From an uncultured Eubacterium sp. (lineage in GTDB: Bacteria > Bacillota > Clostridia > Lachnospirales > Lachnospiraceae), in NCBI RefSeq assembly GCF_934295145.1, contig NZ_CAKRAS010000004.1, forward strand, positions 19,632 through 83,631: a stretch of 64,000 nucleotides of DNA, written 5' to 3'. Positions 52,004 through 60,835 of this stretch are shown piece after piece (position 1 is the stretch's first letter; each line of letters starts with the position of its first letter). The notes under the pieces are model-generated. The model searched no databases. It was not told where the DNA came from and was given only the letters and a program-made list of their open reading frames with translations. A program made the translations under genes and the position numbers.

Positions 52004-54712
52004 ATGCGTTTGACCATAGATGGAAGAAACGTGGAAGCAGCAGAGGGCATGACAATCCTTCAGGCAGCAAAAACTGCCGGTATTGAAATCCCTACACTCT
52101 GCTACTTAGAGGGCATCAGTGACATCGGATCCTGTCGCCTGTGCGTAGTAGAAGTAGAGGGCAAAAACGAACTTGCCACAGCCTGCAACACAAAAGTAAA
52201 AGAAGACATGGTTGTGCAGACCGCCAGCCAGAAAGTAATCGATGCGAGAAAGACAGTTTTAAAACTGCTTCTTTCCAACCACAATATTGACTGCTTTAAC
52301 TGTGAGAAAAACGGTGACTGCGAACTTCAGAAATATTGTAACCAGTATGAGATCGATACAACACCTTACATGGGATCCAGAAGCCTGCTGGAATGTGATG
52401 TTCCGAAAAAAGATGCACATCCGTTCCTGGCTTATGATCCGTCCAAATGTATTTACTGTCAGCGTTGTGTACAGACCTGTAGAGTTGCAACCGGAAGAAG
52501 AGCGATCAAGCTGCGCAGAACCGGTAAATTTACAATTATTGACGCGCCGTTTGGTGATGACTGGGAAGAGACACGCTGCGAGTCCTGTGGTAACTGTGCA
52601 CAGGCCTGCCCGACAGGTGCACTGACCATCAAGAGAAGAAAAAATTACCGTGCATGGGAAGTAAAACGTGTGCGTACTACCTGTCCGCACTGTGCAACCG
52701 GATGTCAGTATGATCTGATCGTCAAAGATAATAAAATCGTGGACGTAGAGGGGGCAGACGGTCCGTCCAACCACAACATGGTCTGTGTCAAAGGACGCAG
52801 CGGTTCCTTTGATTTCGTAGATCATCCGGACAGAGTACGTCATCCGCTGATTAAAAATAAAGAAACCGGTGAATTCGAACAGGCTACCTGGGACGAGGCA
52901 CTGGATTATGTGGCAAAGAAATTTACAGAGTTAAGAGATACCTACGGTGGAGACAGCCTGGCAGGATTTGCCTGTGCACGTTCCGCAAACGAAGATATCT
53001 ACATGCTTCAGAAGATGGTAAGAACCGCGTTCCATACCAACAATACCGATAACTGTGCCCGTGTCTGCCATGCACCGACGGTAGCCGGACTGGCAACTAC
53101 ACTTGGTTCCGGAGCTATGACAAATACCATTGCAGATATCACACAGGATTCAGATCTGATCATGCTGGTTGGCTCCAATCCGGAGCATGCACATCCGGTA
53201 CTTGGTATGCAGATCCGCCGTGCTGTACATAAAGGTACAAAACTGATCGTTGTCGATCCGCGTGATATCGATCTGGCACATGCCGCCGATGTACATCTGA
53301 AACTGACACCGGGTACAAACGTAGCATTTGCAAACGGTATGATGAATATTATCCTTTCCGAAGGCCTTGAGGACCGTAAGTTTATCGAGGATCGTACTGA
53401 GAATTTCGAGGAGATGAAGAAAGTCATCGACAAATATCCGGCAGAGAAAGTGGCTGAGATCTGCCATGTTGACGTGGACAAACTAATCGAGGCAGCAAAA
53501 ATGTATGCATCTGCCAAAAATGCAGCCATCATTTACTGTCTGGGTGTTACAGAGCATCATACAGGTACAGAGGGCGTTATGTCACTGTCCAACCTTGCTA
53601 TGATCACAGGAAACTTTGGCCGTCCTGGCTGTGGTGTCAACCCGATCCGTGGTCAGAATAACGTACAGGGAGCCTGCGATATGGGTGCTTCTCCGGATCA
53701 GTTCCCGGGCTATCAGAAACTGAGTGCACCGGGTGTGCTGGAGAAATTTGAAAAAGCATGGGGCACAAAGCTGAACCCGAAAGAGGGAACAAAGGCAACG
53801 GATTGCTTCGGCAAGATGCTGACCAAAGAAATCCGGGGTCTGTTCATCTTCGGCGAGGATCCGGTTCGTACTGATCCGGATACCGCACATGTGATCAAAG
53901 CATTAAAGAACCTGGATTTCCTTGTTATGGATGAGTTATTCCTGACGGAAACTGCAAAAATGGCAGATGTTGTCCTTCCGGGTCGTTCCTATGCAGAGAA
54001 AGAAGGAACGTTCTCCAATACAGAGCGTCGTGTACAGCGTATCCGTAAAGCGGTTGAAATCGAGGGTGAGACAAAAGAAGATATCTGGATCTTTACAGAG
54101 ATCATGAACCGTATGGGATATCCGCAGCCGCATCTGACCTCTGCACAGGTTATGGATGAAGTTGCTTCCGTAACTCCTTCCTTTGCAGGAATCAGCCATG
54201 AACGTCTGGACAGCGAGGAAGTTGCAGGAAACGGTCTGCAGTGGCCATGTACTTCCAAAGATCATCCGGGTACACCGATCATGCATGTCGGCAAGTTCTC
54301 CAGAGGACTTGGTTTATGCAAACCGATCGAGTATATTCCGTCTATGGAGCTTCCGGATGAGGAGTATCCGATGAAGATGATGACAGGACGTGTTCTTTAT
54401 CATTACAATGCGTGTGCCATGACCGACAAGACGGAAGGACTGAACCAGATTTCCGGACATTCCTTCATCGAGGTAAATACAGAAGATGCGGAGCGTATCG
54501 GTTTCAAAGACGGCGATAAGGTAATCGTATCTTCCCGACGTGGAAGTATCGAGACGACAGCAAACGTATCAGGAAAGACAAATCCGGGCGAGTGCTGGAT
54601 GCCGTTCCATTTCCTGGATGGCGGTGCAAACTGGCTGACCTCTGACGCGCTAGATTCTATCTCCAGCACACCGGAGTATAAAGTTTGTGCGGTTAAGGTG
54701 GAAAAAGCGTAG
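52004..54712 (+). CDS. fdhF: Formate dehydrogenase catalytic subunit (Mo/W-bisPGD, Cys type)
   Basis: 902 residues. N-terminal NuoG-like [2Fe-2S] domain (TLCYLEGISDIGSCRLCVV), His/Cys cluster (NHNIDCFNCEKNGDCELQKYC), two ferredoxin clusters (CIYCQRCVQTC, CESCGNCAQACP), then the molybdopterin domain with its own 4Fe-4S (CPHCATGCQYD). The metal ligand is Cys355 in ARVCHAPTVAGL (codon TGC), so no selenocysteine is needed. C-terminal cofactor-binding domain ends EYKVCAVKVEKA. Oxidises formate or reduces CO2; partner at 50125, maturation by FdhD downstream. Confidence 0.93.
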   Translation: MRLTIDGRNVEAAEGMTILQAAKTAGIEIPTLCYLEGISDIGSCRLCVVEVEGKNELATACNTKVKEDMVVQTASQKVIDARKTVLKLLLSNHNIDCFNCEKNGDCELQKYCNQYEIDTTPYMGSRSLLECDVPKKDAHPFLAYDPSKCIYCQRCVQTCRVATGRRAIKLRRTGKFTIIDAPFGDDWEETRCESCGNCAQACPTGALTIKRRKNYRAWEVKRVRTTCPHCATGCQYDLIVKDNKIVDVEGADGPSNHNMVCVKGRSGSFDFVDHPDRVRHPLIKNKETGEFEQATWDEALDYVAKKFTELRDTYGGDSLAGFACARSANEDIYMLQKMVRTAFHTNNTDNCARVCHAPTVAGLATTLGSGAMTNTIADITQDSDLIMLVGSNPEHAHPVLGMQIRRAVHKGTKLIVVDPRDIDLAHAADVHLKLTPGTNVAFANGMMNIILSEGLEDRKFIEDRTENFEEMKKVIDKYPAEKVAEICHVDVDKLIEAAKMYASAKNAAIIYCLGVTEHHTGTEGVMSLSNLAMITGNFGRPGCGVNPIRGQNNVQGACDMGASPDQFPGYQKLSAPGVLEKFEKAWGTKLNPKEGTKATDCFGKMLTKEIRGLFIFGEDPVRTDPDTAHVIKALKNLDFLVMDELFLTETAKMADVVLPGRSYAEKEGTFSNTERRVQRIRKAVEIEGETKEDIWIFTEIMNRMGYPQPHLTSAQVMDEVASVTPSFAGISHERLDSEEVAGNGLQWPCTSKDHPGTPIMHVGKFSRGLGLCKPIEYIPSMELPDEEYPMKMMTGRVLYHYNACAMTDKTEGLNQISGHSFIEVNTEDAERIGFKDGDKVIVSSRRGSIETTANVSGKTNPGECWMPFHFLDGGANWLTSDALDSISSTPEYKVCAVKVEKA

Positions 54713-54801
54713 CTGATCATTTATGCTTTGGACAATCGTGACTGTTCAGAAAGAATTCGGCAGATGGTGGAAATGCCAGGTAATAGGTAAGGAAGAATCT
54801 T

Positions 54802-55578
54802 ATGACAGAACATATCAGTGATGAATATTTTGTAACCCGTGATGTGGTCACTTACAATGGAAGTGCGCTGGTATCAGGGAAAAAAGATCTGGTGGTGGAA
54901 CAAAGTTACCAGTTATTTGTAAATGGCAGGGGAGCAGGCGAGATGATCTGTTCCCCATGGGACAAAAAGGAAGCATTTCTCGGCTATCTTTATCTGCGTG
55001 GTTATATTTCCAGTGCAGGAGATGTCCGCGCTATTGATATGGATGAGGAACACGGAATGATAAATATTACGATCCGTGAATATCTGACCGATGAGAATGG
55101 GATGGAAAATCTGCTGCTGGAAGATGAGGTATTATTGAACGAACAGGGAATTGTACCGAAACGGGATGATGTAAGACTTTCTGTCGGTGAAGTGCTTGCC
55201 TATTCCAGAGAATTAGAGGAACGTTCTGCGCTGTTTCACCGGACCGGTGGCGTACATTGTGCAGCCTTTGTTCACCATGGAGCATTTTTGTCTTATAAAG
55301 AAGATATCAGCCGGCATGTGGCAGTAGACAAGGTAGTTGGTGACTGCCTGATTCGGAAAATCCCCATGAAGGATGGAATTTTGATCTTTTCCGGGCGTGT
55401 TCCGGTGGAAATCCTGCAGAAAGTAGGAGCCATGGGCTGTTCCATTCTGATTGCAAAGTCAGCACCAACGAATTATTCCTGCCGACTGGCGCAGCAGCTT
55501 GGAATCACGTTGATCGGTTTTGCCAGAGATAAAACCTTTAATGTTTATTCTCATCCGGAGCGGATTTATGAGGCATAA
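54802..55578 (+). CDS. fdhD: Formate dehydrogenase accessory sulfurtransferase FdhD
   Basis: 258 residues. FdhD moves sulfur to the molybdenum cofactor before insertion into formate dehydrogenase. Family marks: TGGVHCAAF with the conserved Cys, EDISRHVAVDKVVGDCL, FSGRVPVEILQKVGAMGCSILIAKSAPTNYSCRLAQQLGITLIGFAR and FNVYSHPERI. AAGGAAG 6-8 nt upstream. End of the formate cluster. Confidence 0.95.
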   Translation: MTEHISDEYFVTRDVVTYNGSALVSGKKDLVVEQSYQLFVNGRGAGEMICSPWDKKEAFLGYLYLRGYISSAGDVRAIDMDEEHGMINITIREYLTDENGMENLLLEDEVLLNEQGIVPKRDDVRLSVGEVLAYSRELEERSALFHRTGGVHCAAFVHHGAFLSYKEDISRHVAVDKVVGDCLIRKIPMKDGILIFSGRVPVEILQKVGAMGCSILIAKSAPTNYSCRLAQQLGITLIGFARDKTFNVYSHPERIYEA

Positions 55579-55641
55579 AATTAGAAAATGAAACATTTAA
55601 ATGTGCCCCAAAATAGCTGGAAAGAAAAAATTTCCTGAATG

Positions 55642-55670
55642 TTGACATATGAAAATACATGTGTTATATT
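55642..55670 (+). promoter_or_regulatory. Promoter of the dnaJ-like gene
   Basis: TTGACA (55642-55647), 17-nt spacer, TATATT (55665-55670). Confidence 0.85.
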
Positions 55671-55694
55671 ACAAGTGTAACAGATGAGATTAAG

Positions 55695-55719
55695 AATCCC
55701 CGGGAATTTCCCGGGGATT
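55695..55719 (+). terminator. Strong hairpin in the dnaJ leader (attenuator or fdhD terminator)
   Basis: AATCCCCGGGAA pairs with TTCCCGGGGATT, tight loop, weak T run. It lies after the promoter, so it is in the dnaJ-like transcript. It is not a CIRCE element. Confidence 0.55.
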
Positions 55720-55805
55720 TATGCTATCGAAAAAGAGACAATGTTTTGTATTATAAATGATTTTAAAAATATGATACATATAGTAAGAATTGGATGGTGA
55801 TTTGT

Positions 55806-56855
55806 ATGGCAGCAAAACAGGATTATTATGAATTACTCGGCGTTGCAAAGAATGCAGACGCCACGGCGATAAAAAAAGCATATCGTAAACTTGCAAAGAA
55901 GTATCATCCGGATACGAATGCCGGAGATCCGACAGCAGAGCAGAAATTTAAAGATGTCACGGAAGCCTATTCCATTTTGAGTGATCCGGAAAAAAGAAAA
56001 CTTTATGATCAGTTTGGCCATGCAGCTTTCGACGGAAGCATGCCGGAGGGCGGTGCTTATAAATACAATGGAGCCGGTGGCGGTCAGAATGGCAGTTATC
56101 AGGAGTTCCATTTTAACGGAGAAGATATGGGAGACATTTTCGGAGATATCTTTGGAAATATGTTCCATGGAAAAGCAAACGGTGGTGGAAGAAGCTACAG
56201 TTTCCACAGTGACGGAAATGGTGGATTCCATCAGTATTACAGCAACGGATCCGGTTCCGGTGGATTCGGTCAGGGCAGCCACTTTGGAGGCTTTGACCAG
56301 GGCGGCGGTTTCCATGGAAGTCAGTTCCGCCAGAAAGGCAGTGACATTCATGCGGATGTGACGGTAAGTTTTGATGATGCAGCCTTTGGTTGTGAGAAAA
56401 TGATTCATCTGCAGGATGGAAACGGTCAGGTACAGTCCCTGAAAGTCAATATCCCGGCAGGCATCGATACCGGTAAAACCGTGCGCCTGAAAGGCAAAGG
56501 AAATCCGGGATTCAATGGTGGAGAAGCCGGTGATCTGCTTTTGAAAGTAACGGTCGGTGACAGAGCCGGATTTGAACGGAAAGGTATGGATGTGTATACC
56601 AACATCACAATTCCGTTTACCACAGCAGTCTTTGGCGGTGAGGCCGTTGTGCCGACACTGACCGGAAACGTGGTCTGCACTATCCGTCCGGGTACACAGT
56701 CCGGAAGTAAGATCCGTCTGAGGGGCAAAGGCATTGTATCGATGAAAGATAAGAAGATCCATGGGGATGAATATGCAGTTGTCCAGATTCAGGTACCGAA
56801 GAATTTGAATGAGACAGCGAAGGAAAAACTGAGAGAGTTTGCGAAAGCCTGCTAA
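55806..56855 (+). CDS. DnaJ/CbpA-type co-chaperone without zinc finger
   Basis: 349 residues from ATG 55806. J-domain (1-70) with HPD at 34-36, a very long Gly/Ser/His/Phe-rich region (~75-185), then two C-terminal substrate-binding beta domains ([62 protein letters not shown]). The four CXXCXGXG repeats of DnaJ are absent, giving the CbpA/DjlA-like type III layout. Stimulates DnaK; the main dnaK-dnaJ operon is not here. Confidence 0.92.
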   Translation: MAAKQDYYELLGVAKNADATAIKKAYRKLAKKYHPDTNAGDPTAEQKFKDVTEAYSILSDPEKRKLYDQFGHAAFDGSMPEGGAYKYNGAGGGQNGSYQEFHFNGEDMGDIFGDIFGNMFHGKANGGGRSYSFHSDGNGGFHQYYSNGSGSGGFGQGSHFGGFDQGGGFHGSQFRQKGSDIHADVTVSFDDAAFGCEKMIHLQDGNGQVQSLKVNIPAGIDTGKTVRLKGKGNPGFNGGEAGDLLLKVTVGDRAGFERKGMDVYTNITIPFTTAVFGGEAVVPTLTGNVVCTIRPGTQSGSKIRLRGKGIVSMKDKKIHGDEYAVVQIQVPKNLNETAKEKLREFAKAC

Positions 56856-56880
56856 TCTCAGTCGAAAAGAAAAAAGTGTT

Positions 56881-56925
56881 AAAAAGAAAGAAGTGTTTTC
56901 TGAGGAAAGCCTTCTTTCTTTTTTA
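56881..56925 (+). terminator. Terminator after the dnaJ-like gene
   Basis: AAAAAGAAAGAAG pairs with CTTCTTTCTTTTTT across a 17-nt loop. Confidence 0.9.
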
Positions 56926-56999
56926 TGCTGCAACCTATCCTTTTGAGAAAAATATTCAACTGGCGGAATCAAGATTTTGGTGTTTTGAGAGCCGAATTA

Positions 57000-57060
57000 T
57001 GACAGGAAATTACGAGAAGTTCCGGTCAAACAAATGCACTTTCTTGTGGACATGAGGAAG
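57000..57060. repeat. Dispersed structured intergenic motif, copy at 57.0 kb
   Basis: TGACAGGAA-ATTACGAGAAG-TTCCGGTCA hairpin then AACAAATGCACTT, matching the motif at 29499 (AGGAAATTACGA, TTCC, TCAAACAAA, GCACTT). Outer pairs differ but remain paired apart from one A/G. The stretch 57061-57179 shows no gene. Confidence 0.6.
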
Positions 57061-57179
57061 CCTGCGTGATATACTTAAAGAAAGCATTGTTCAATAGGAA
57101 ATATGTATTGTAGATGATTTATATGCGAGAGTGTACGATGTGCAGTGATTCTAAGAAGAGTATGTCAGCTTAGGCTGAC

Positions 57180-57312
57180 CGGAATCATGCACCAAGTCTC
57201 ACGTGGGGGCGACTTGAATAGCAAACCGGTTGAAAAGCCGGGACGCAAAGCCAGAAGGAGCTAAAGTCAGATAGAAATCTGATCATGCTAGCAGGTTGCA
57301 TCATACCTCGAT
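57180..57312 (+). promoter_or_regulatory. Class I (GEMM-I) c-di-GMP riboswitch
   Basis: Core GCAAACC-GGTTGAAAAGCC-GGGACGCAAAGCC (57221-57253) is the GEMM-I P2 arm, followed by GGAGCTAA, the AGAT-AGAA-ATCT hairpin and GCTAGCAGGTTGC (57289-57300). ATGCACC (57187-57193) and GGTTGCAT (57294-57301) could close P1. An extra hairpin CAAGTC...GACTTG (57193-57216) lies between P1 and the core. The terminator at 57348 is the likely expression platform for the HD-GYP operon. Confidence 0.92.
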
Positions 57313-57347
57313 GAAAATAAAAGGTAAGTGTTAAGTGGGTATTATGG

Positions 57348-57388
57348 AAAAAGTTCCTGTAAATTTATATTTACATGGAACTTCTTTT
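57348..57388 (+). terminator. Riboswitch-controlled terminator
   Basis: AAAAAGTTCCTGTAAAT pairs with ATTTACATGGAACTTCTTTT. Lies 60 nt before the HD-GYP gene, so it regulates rather than ends transcription. Confidence 0.8.
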
Positions 57389-57445
57389 GCTTTATGTCAC
57401 ACGTTTTACGGAAAAAGAAGAAAAGGAACATGAAATAAGAAGAAT

Positions 57446-58963
57446 ATGAATGAAAAGCAAACAATACTTATTGTAGATGATTCGAAATTTAACAGGGATA
57501 TATTAAAGGAGATTCTCGGAGAAACGTATCATTATCTGGAAGCGGAAAATGGAAATCAGGCCATTCAGCTGATAGGAGATAATCCGGGAATTGATCTGAT
57601 GCTTTTGGATATCCATATGCCACAGACGGATGGTTTTGAAGTCCTGGAACTGATGAACGAAAGTCAATGTATCAATGAAACTCCTGTAATTATGATCTCT
57701 TCGGAAGAATCTGTTACTATGATGCGCAAAGCATATGAAATGGGAATTACAGATTATATTACACGGCCGTTTGACTCTGTTATTGTAAAAAAAAGAGTGC
57801 AAAACACATTGGATCTTTATGTAACCCAAAAGCGTCTGATCAATGTAGTTGTTGATCAGGTTTATGAAAAAGAAGAAAATAATAATATTATGATCCGGAT
57901 CCTGAGTAATGTATTGGGATCCCGTAACAGTGAAAGCTGCGAACATATCCTGCATATCCGGACAGCAACGGAATTGATGTTGAGAAAACTGATAAAAATA
58001 TCGGATGCCTATCATCTGACAGAGGCAGACATTGCTTTGATCACAACGGCGTCTTCCCTTCATGACATTGGTAAGATCCGTATTCCGGAAGAAATATTAA
58101 ACAAACCGGGAAAACTGTCTGATGAAGAATTTAAGATCATGAAAACGCATAGCGAACTGGGAGCATCTATCATTCAGGATATGAGCTTCACTCAAAATCA
58201 TCCGCTGGTACATACTGCCTGGGAAATCTGCAGATGGCATCATGAAAGATGGGATGGACGCGGTTATCCGGATGGTCTGAAAGGCGAAGAAATACCAATC
58301 TCCGCACAGGTGGTATCGATTGTCGATGTATATGATGCACTTACCAGTGAAAGATGTTATAAGAAAGCATTTGATCATGATACGGCAATGAACATGATCC
58401 TGGATGGACAATGCGGACAGTTTAATCCGATTCTGCTGAAATGTTTGAAAGAACTGAGCCTTCCATTTTCAAAAATGCTTAGTACCGAGATGGATGATAA
58501 TAAATATTATCATGAAGTACAGAGTCTTTCGAATGAAATACTCAGTGATAAATTCTTACCGAATCGAAACTATTCACAGTGTGTTATTAAAATCCTGCAG
58601 GAAAAAGTCGATTTCTTTAAAACAAACAGTGGAATGAATTCGATTGATTACAATGCAATGTCAGGTCAATTAATGATACTAAACGGAAAACAGCAGATCT
58701 TATGTCAGAGAAATGATCCGAAGTTTGCTCTGTTCAGAGAATTCGAAGTAAGTGAAGAGGATGTTCAGCAGATTCAGGTTCTGTTACATCAGACATCTGT
58801 ACAAAATAAAGAATTCTCTGTGCAGATAAAAGCGAAGGTGGAAAATAAGAGGCAGATGTGTAAGCTGAAACTGCACACATTGTGGTCTCCGTTAAAGAAA
58901 GACGAATATATAGGGATTATCGGATATTTTGATACGATAAAGGTCAGTGATAACAAAGAGTAG
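57446..58963 (+). CDS. Response regulator with HD-GYP c-di-GMP phosphodiesterase domain
   Basis: 505 residues. Receiver domain (~5-125) with phospho-acceptor Asp55 in LMLLDIHMP; HD-GYP domain (~165-350) with HD at 206-207 (SLHDIGKIRIPEEILNKPG) and HHERWDGRGYPDGLKGEEIP. A C-terminal ~150-residue region without clear family follows. Hydrolyses c-di-GMP when phosphorylated, by family. Probable first gene of the operon under the c-di-GMP riboswitch; the hybrid kinase two genes on may phosphorylate it. A two-codon mini-ORF (ATG AAA TAA, 57430) lies just upstream. Confidence 0.93.
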   Translation: MNEKQTILIVDDSKFNRDILKEILGETYHYLEAENGNQAIQLIGDNPGIDLMLLDIHMPQTDGFEVLELMNESQCINETPVIMISSEESVTMMRKAYEMGITDYITRPFDSVIVKKRVQNTLDLYVTQKRLINVVVDQVYEKEENNNIMIRILSNVLGSRNSESCEHILHIRTATELMLRKLIKISDAYHLTEADIALITTASSLHDIGKIRIPEEILNKPGKLSDEEFKIMKTHSELGASIIQDMSFTQNHPLVHTAWEICRWHHERWDGRGYPDGLKGEEIPISAQVVSIVDVYDALTSERCYKKAFDHDTAMNMILDGQCGQFNPILLKCLKELSLPFSKMLSTEMDDNKYYHEVQSLSNEILSDKFLPNRNYSQCVIKILQEKVDFFKTNSGMNSIDYNAMSGQLMILNGKQQILCQRNDPKFALFREFEVSEEDVQQIQVLLHQTSVQNKEFSVQIKAKVENKRQMCKLKLHTLWSPLKKDEYIGIIGYFDTIKVSDNKE

Positions 58964-58984
58964 AAAATAAGTGGGGAGAGTTGA

Positions 58985-60835
58985 ATGAAAAAGAAAAAAT
59001 GGAATAAGTTACTGGCTGTATTTTTAATAATGGCGACAGTTCTGTCACTTCTGGCAGGCTGTGGCGGAAAAAGTGCAGAAAAAGAAGATGCGGAAACGAT
59101 CACCGTGTATTTATGGAGTACCAAGCTGTATGAAGTATATGCTCCATATATCCAGGAACAGCTTCCGGATATCAACATTGAATTTGTAGTAGGCAATAAT
59201 GATCTGGATTTTTACAGGTTTCTGAAAGAAAATGGTGGATTGCCGGATATTATAACCTGCTGTCGTTTTTCGCTGCATGATGCAAGTCCGCTCAAAGACA
59301 GCCTGATGGATCTTTCCACAACCAATGTGGCTGGTGCGGTCTATGACACATATCTCAACAATTTTATGAATGAAGATGGAAGCGTAAACTGGCTTCCGGT
59401 GTGTGCGGATGCCCATGGATTTGTCGTGAACAAGGATCTTTTTGAAACGTATGATATTCCGCTTCCGACCGATTATGAAAGCTTTGTTTCTGCCTGCCAG
59501 GCATTTGACAAAGCAGGAATCCGTGGTTTTACGGCAGACTATTCTTATGATTACACTTGTATGGAGACTTTACAGGGCTTATCCGCATCTGAACTGTCTT
59601 CCGTAGACGGACGCAAGTGGCGAACCGCTTACAGTGATCCGGATAGTACAACGCGTGAAGGTCTGGATACTACCGTCTGGCCGGAGGCTTTTGGACGTAT
59701 GGAGCAGTTTATCCAGGATACAGGGTTGAGCCGGGATGATCTGGAGATGAATTATGATGATATTGTTGAACTGTATCAAAGTGGCAAGCTTGCCATGTAC
59801 TTTGGCAGCTCTGCCGGTGTAAAAATGTTTCAGGATCAGGGCATTCACACCACATTTCTTCCGTTTTTTCAGGAGAACGGCGAAAAATGGCTGATGACGA
59901 CACCGTATTTCCAGGTGGCTTTAAATCGTGACCTGACACAGGATGAAACACGTCGGAAGAAAGCAATGAAGGTATTGAGTACCATGCTTTCCGAGGATGC
60001 ACAGAAGAGGATCATCAGTGAAGGACAGGATCTGTTAAGCTACAGTCAGGATGTGGATATCCATCTTACGGAATATCTGAAAGATGTGAAACCTGTGATT
60101 GAAGAAAACCATATGTATATCCGGATTGCATCAAATGATTTTTTCACTGTTTCCAAGGATGTGGTATCTAAGATGATTTCCGGAGAATACGATGCAGAAC
60201 AGGCCTATCAGTCATTTCATACGCAGCTCCTTGACAAAAAAGCAACTTCTGAGAAAGTAGTATTGAATCCAGAGAAGTCTTATTCCAACCGCTTTCATAG
60301 CAGCGGAGGAAATGAGGCATATTCGGTTATGGCAAACACGTTGCGTGGCATTTACGGGACGGATGTGCTGATCGCAACCGGAAACAGTTTTACGGGAAAT
60401 GTGCTGAAAGCTGGCTATACAGAAAAAATGGCAGGCGACATGATCATGCCAAATGGTCTTTCTGCTTACAGCTGCAAGATGAGTGGGGCTGAACTGAAAG
60501 AAACAGTCAGAAATTTTGTAGAAGGCTATCCGGGCGGCTTCCTTCCGTTTAACCGGGGTTCTCTGCCTGTGTTCAGTGGGATTTCTGTGGAACTCATGGA
60601 AACGGAGGATGGTTATACAGTGCGCAAAGTAACAAAGGATGGGAAAAAAGTGCAGGACAATGATACATTTACGGTAACCTGCCTTGCAACTCCACAACAC
60701 ATGGAAGCGTATCCGGCAGATGAAAACATGGTATTTGATGGAGGAGAAACCTCTGTGAAAGACACCTGGACAGCATATGTTTCAGATGGCAATGCCATTC
60801 TGGCAGATCCGGAAGATTACATTAATGTGAGATGA
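58985..60835 (+). CDS. Solute-binding lipoprotein fused to a 5'-nucleotidase C-terminal-like domain
   Basis: 616 residues. Lipobox SLLAGC (Cys26); family 1 extracellular solute-binding fold (~35-400, TITVYLWSTKLYEVYAPYIQEQLPDINIEFV, WLPVCADAHGFVVNKDLFE). From ~440 a domain resembling the substrate-specificity part of 5'-nucleotidases (IATGNSFTGNVLKAGYT, MPNGLSAYSCKMSGAELKETVRNFVEG, FTVTCLATPQHM). The metallophosphatase domain is absent, so no hydrolysis is expected. ATGA overlap with the kinase gene suggests that it is a sensory partner rather than a transporter part; no permeases follow. Confidence 0.85.
   Translation: MKKKKWNKLLAVFLIMATVLSLLAGCGGKSAEKEDAETITVYLWSTKLYEVYAPYIQEQLPDINIEFVVGNNDLDFYRFLKENGGLPDIITCCRFSLHDASPLKDSLMDLSTTNVAGAVYDTYLNNFMNEDGSVNWLPVCADAHGFVVNKDLFETYDIPLPTDYESFVSACQAFDKAGIRGFTADYSYDYTCMETLQGLSASELSSVDGRKWRTAYSDPDSTTREGLDTTVWPEAFGRMEQFIQDTGLSRDDLEMNYDDIVELYQSGKLAMYFGSSAGVKMFQDQGIHTTFLPFFQENGEKWLMTTPYFQVALNRDLTQDETRRKKAMKVLSTMLSEDAQKRIISEGQDLLSYSQDVDIHLTEYLKDVKPVIEENHMYIRIASNDFFTVSKDVVSKMISGEYDAEQAYQSFHTQLLDKKATSEKVVLNPEKSYSNRFHSSGGNEAYSVMANTLRGIYGTDVLIATGNSFTGNVLKAGYTEKMAGDMIMPNGLSAYSCKMSGAELKETVRNFVEGYPGGFLPFNRGSLPVFSGISVELMETEDGYTVRKVTKDGKKVQDNDTFTVTCLATPQHMEAYPADENMVFDGGETSVKDTWTAYVSDGNAILADPEDYINVR

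Noticed and set aside
53063..53071. Possible selenocysteine site in formate dehydrogenase.
   Set aside because: The codon is TGC (Cys355); no in-frame TGA.
55695..55719. CIRCE operator upstream of the dnaJ-like gene.
   Set aside because: The palindrome is CCCCGGGAA/TTCCCGGGG without the TTAGCACTC-N9-GAGTGCTAA pattern.
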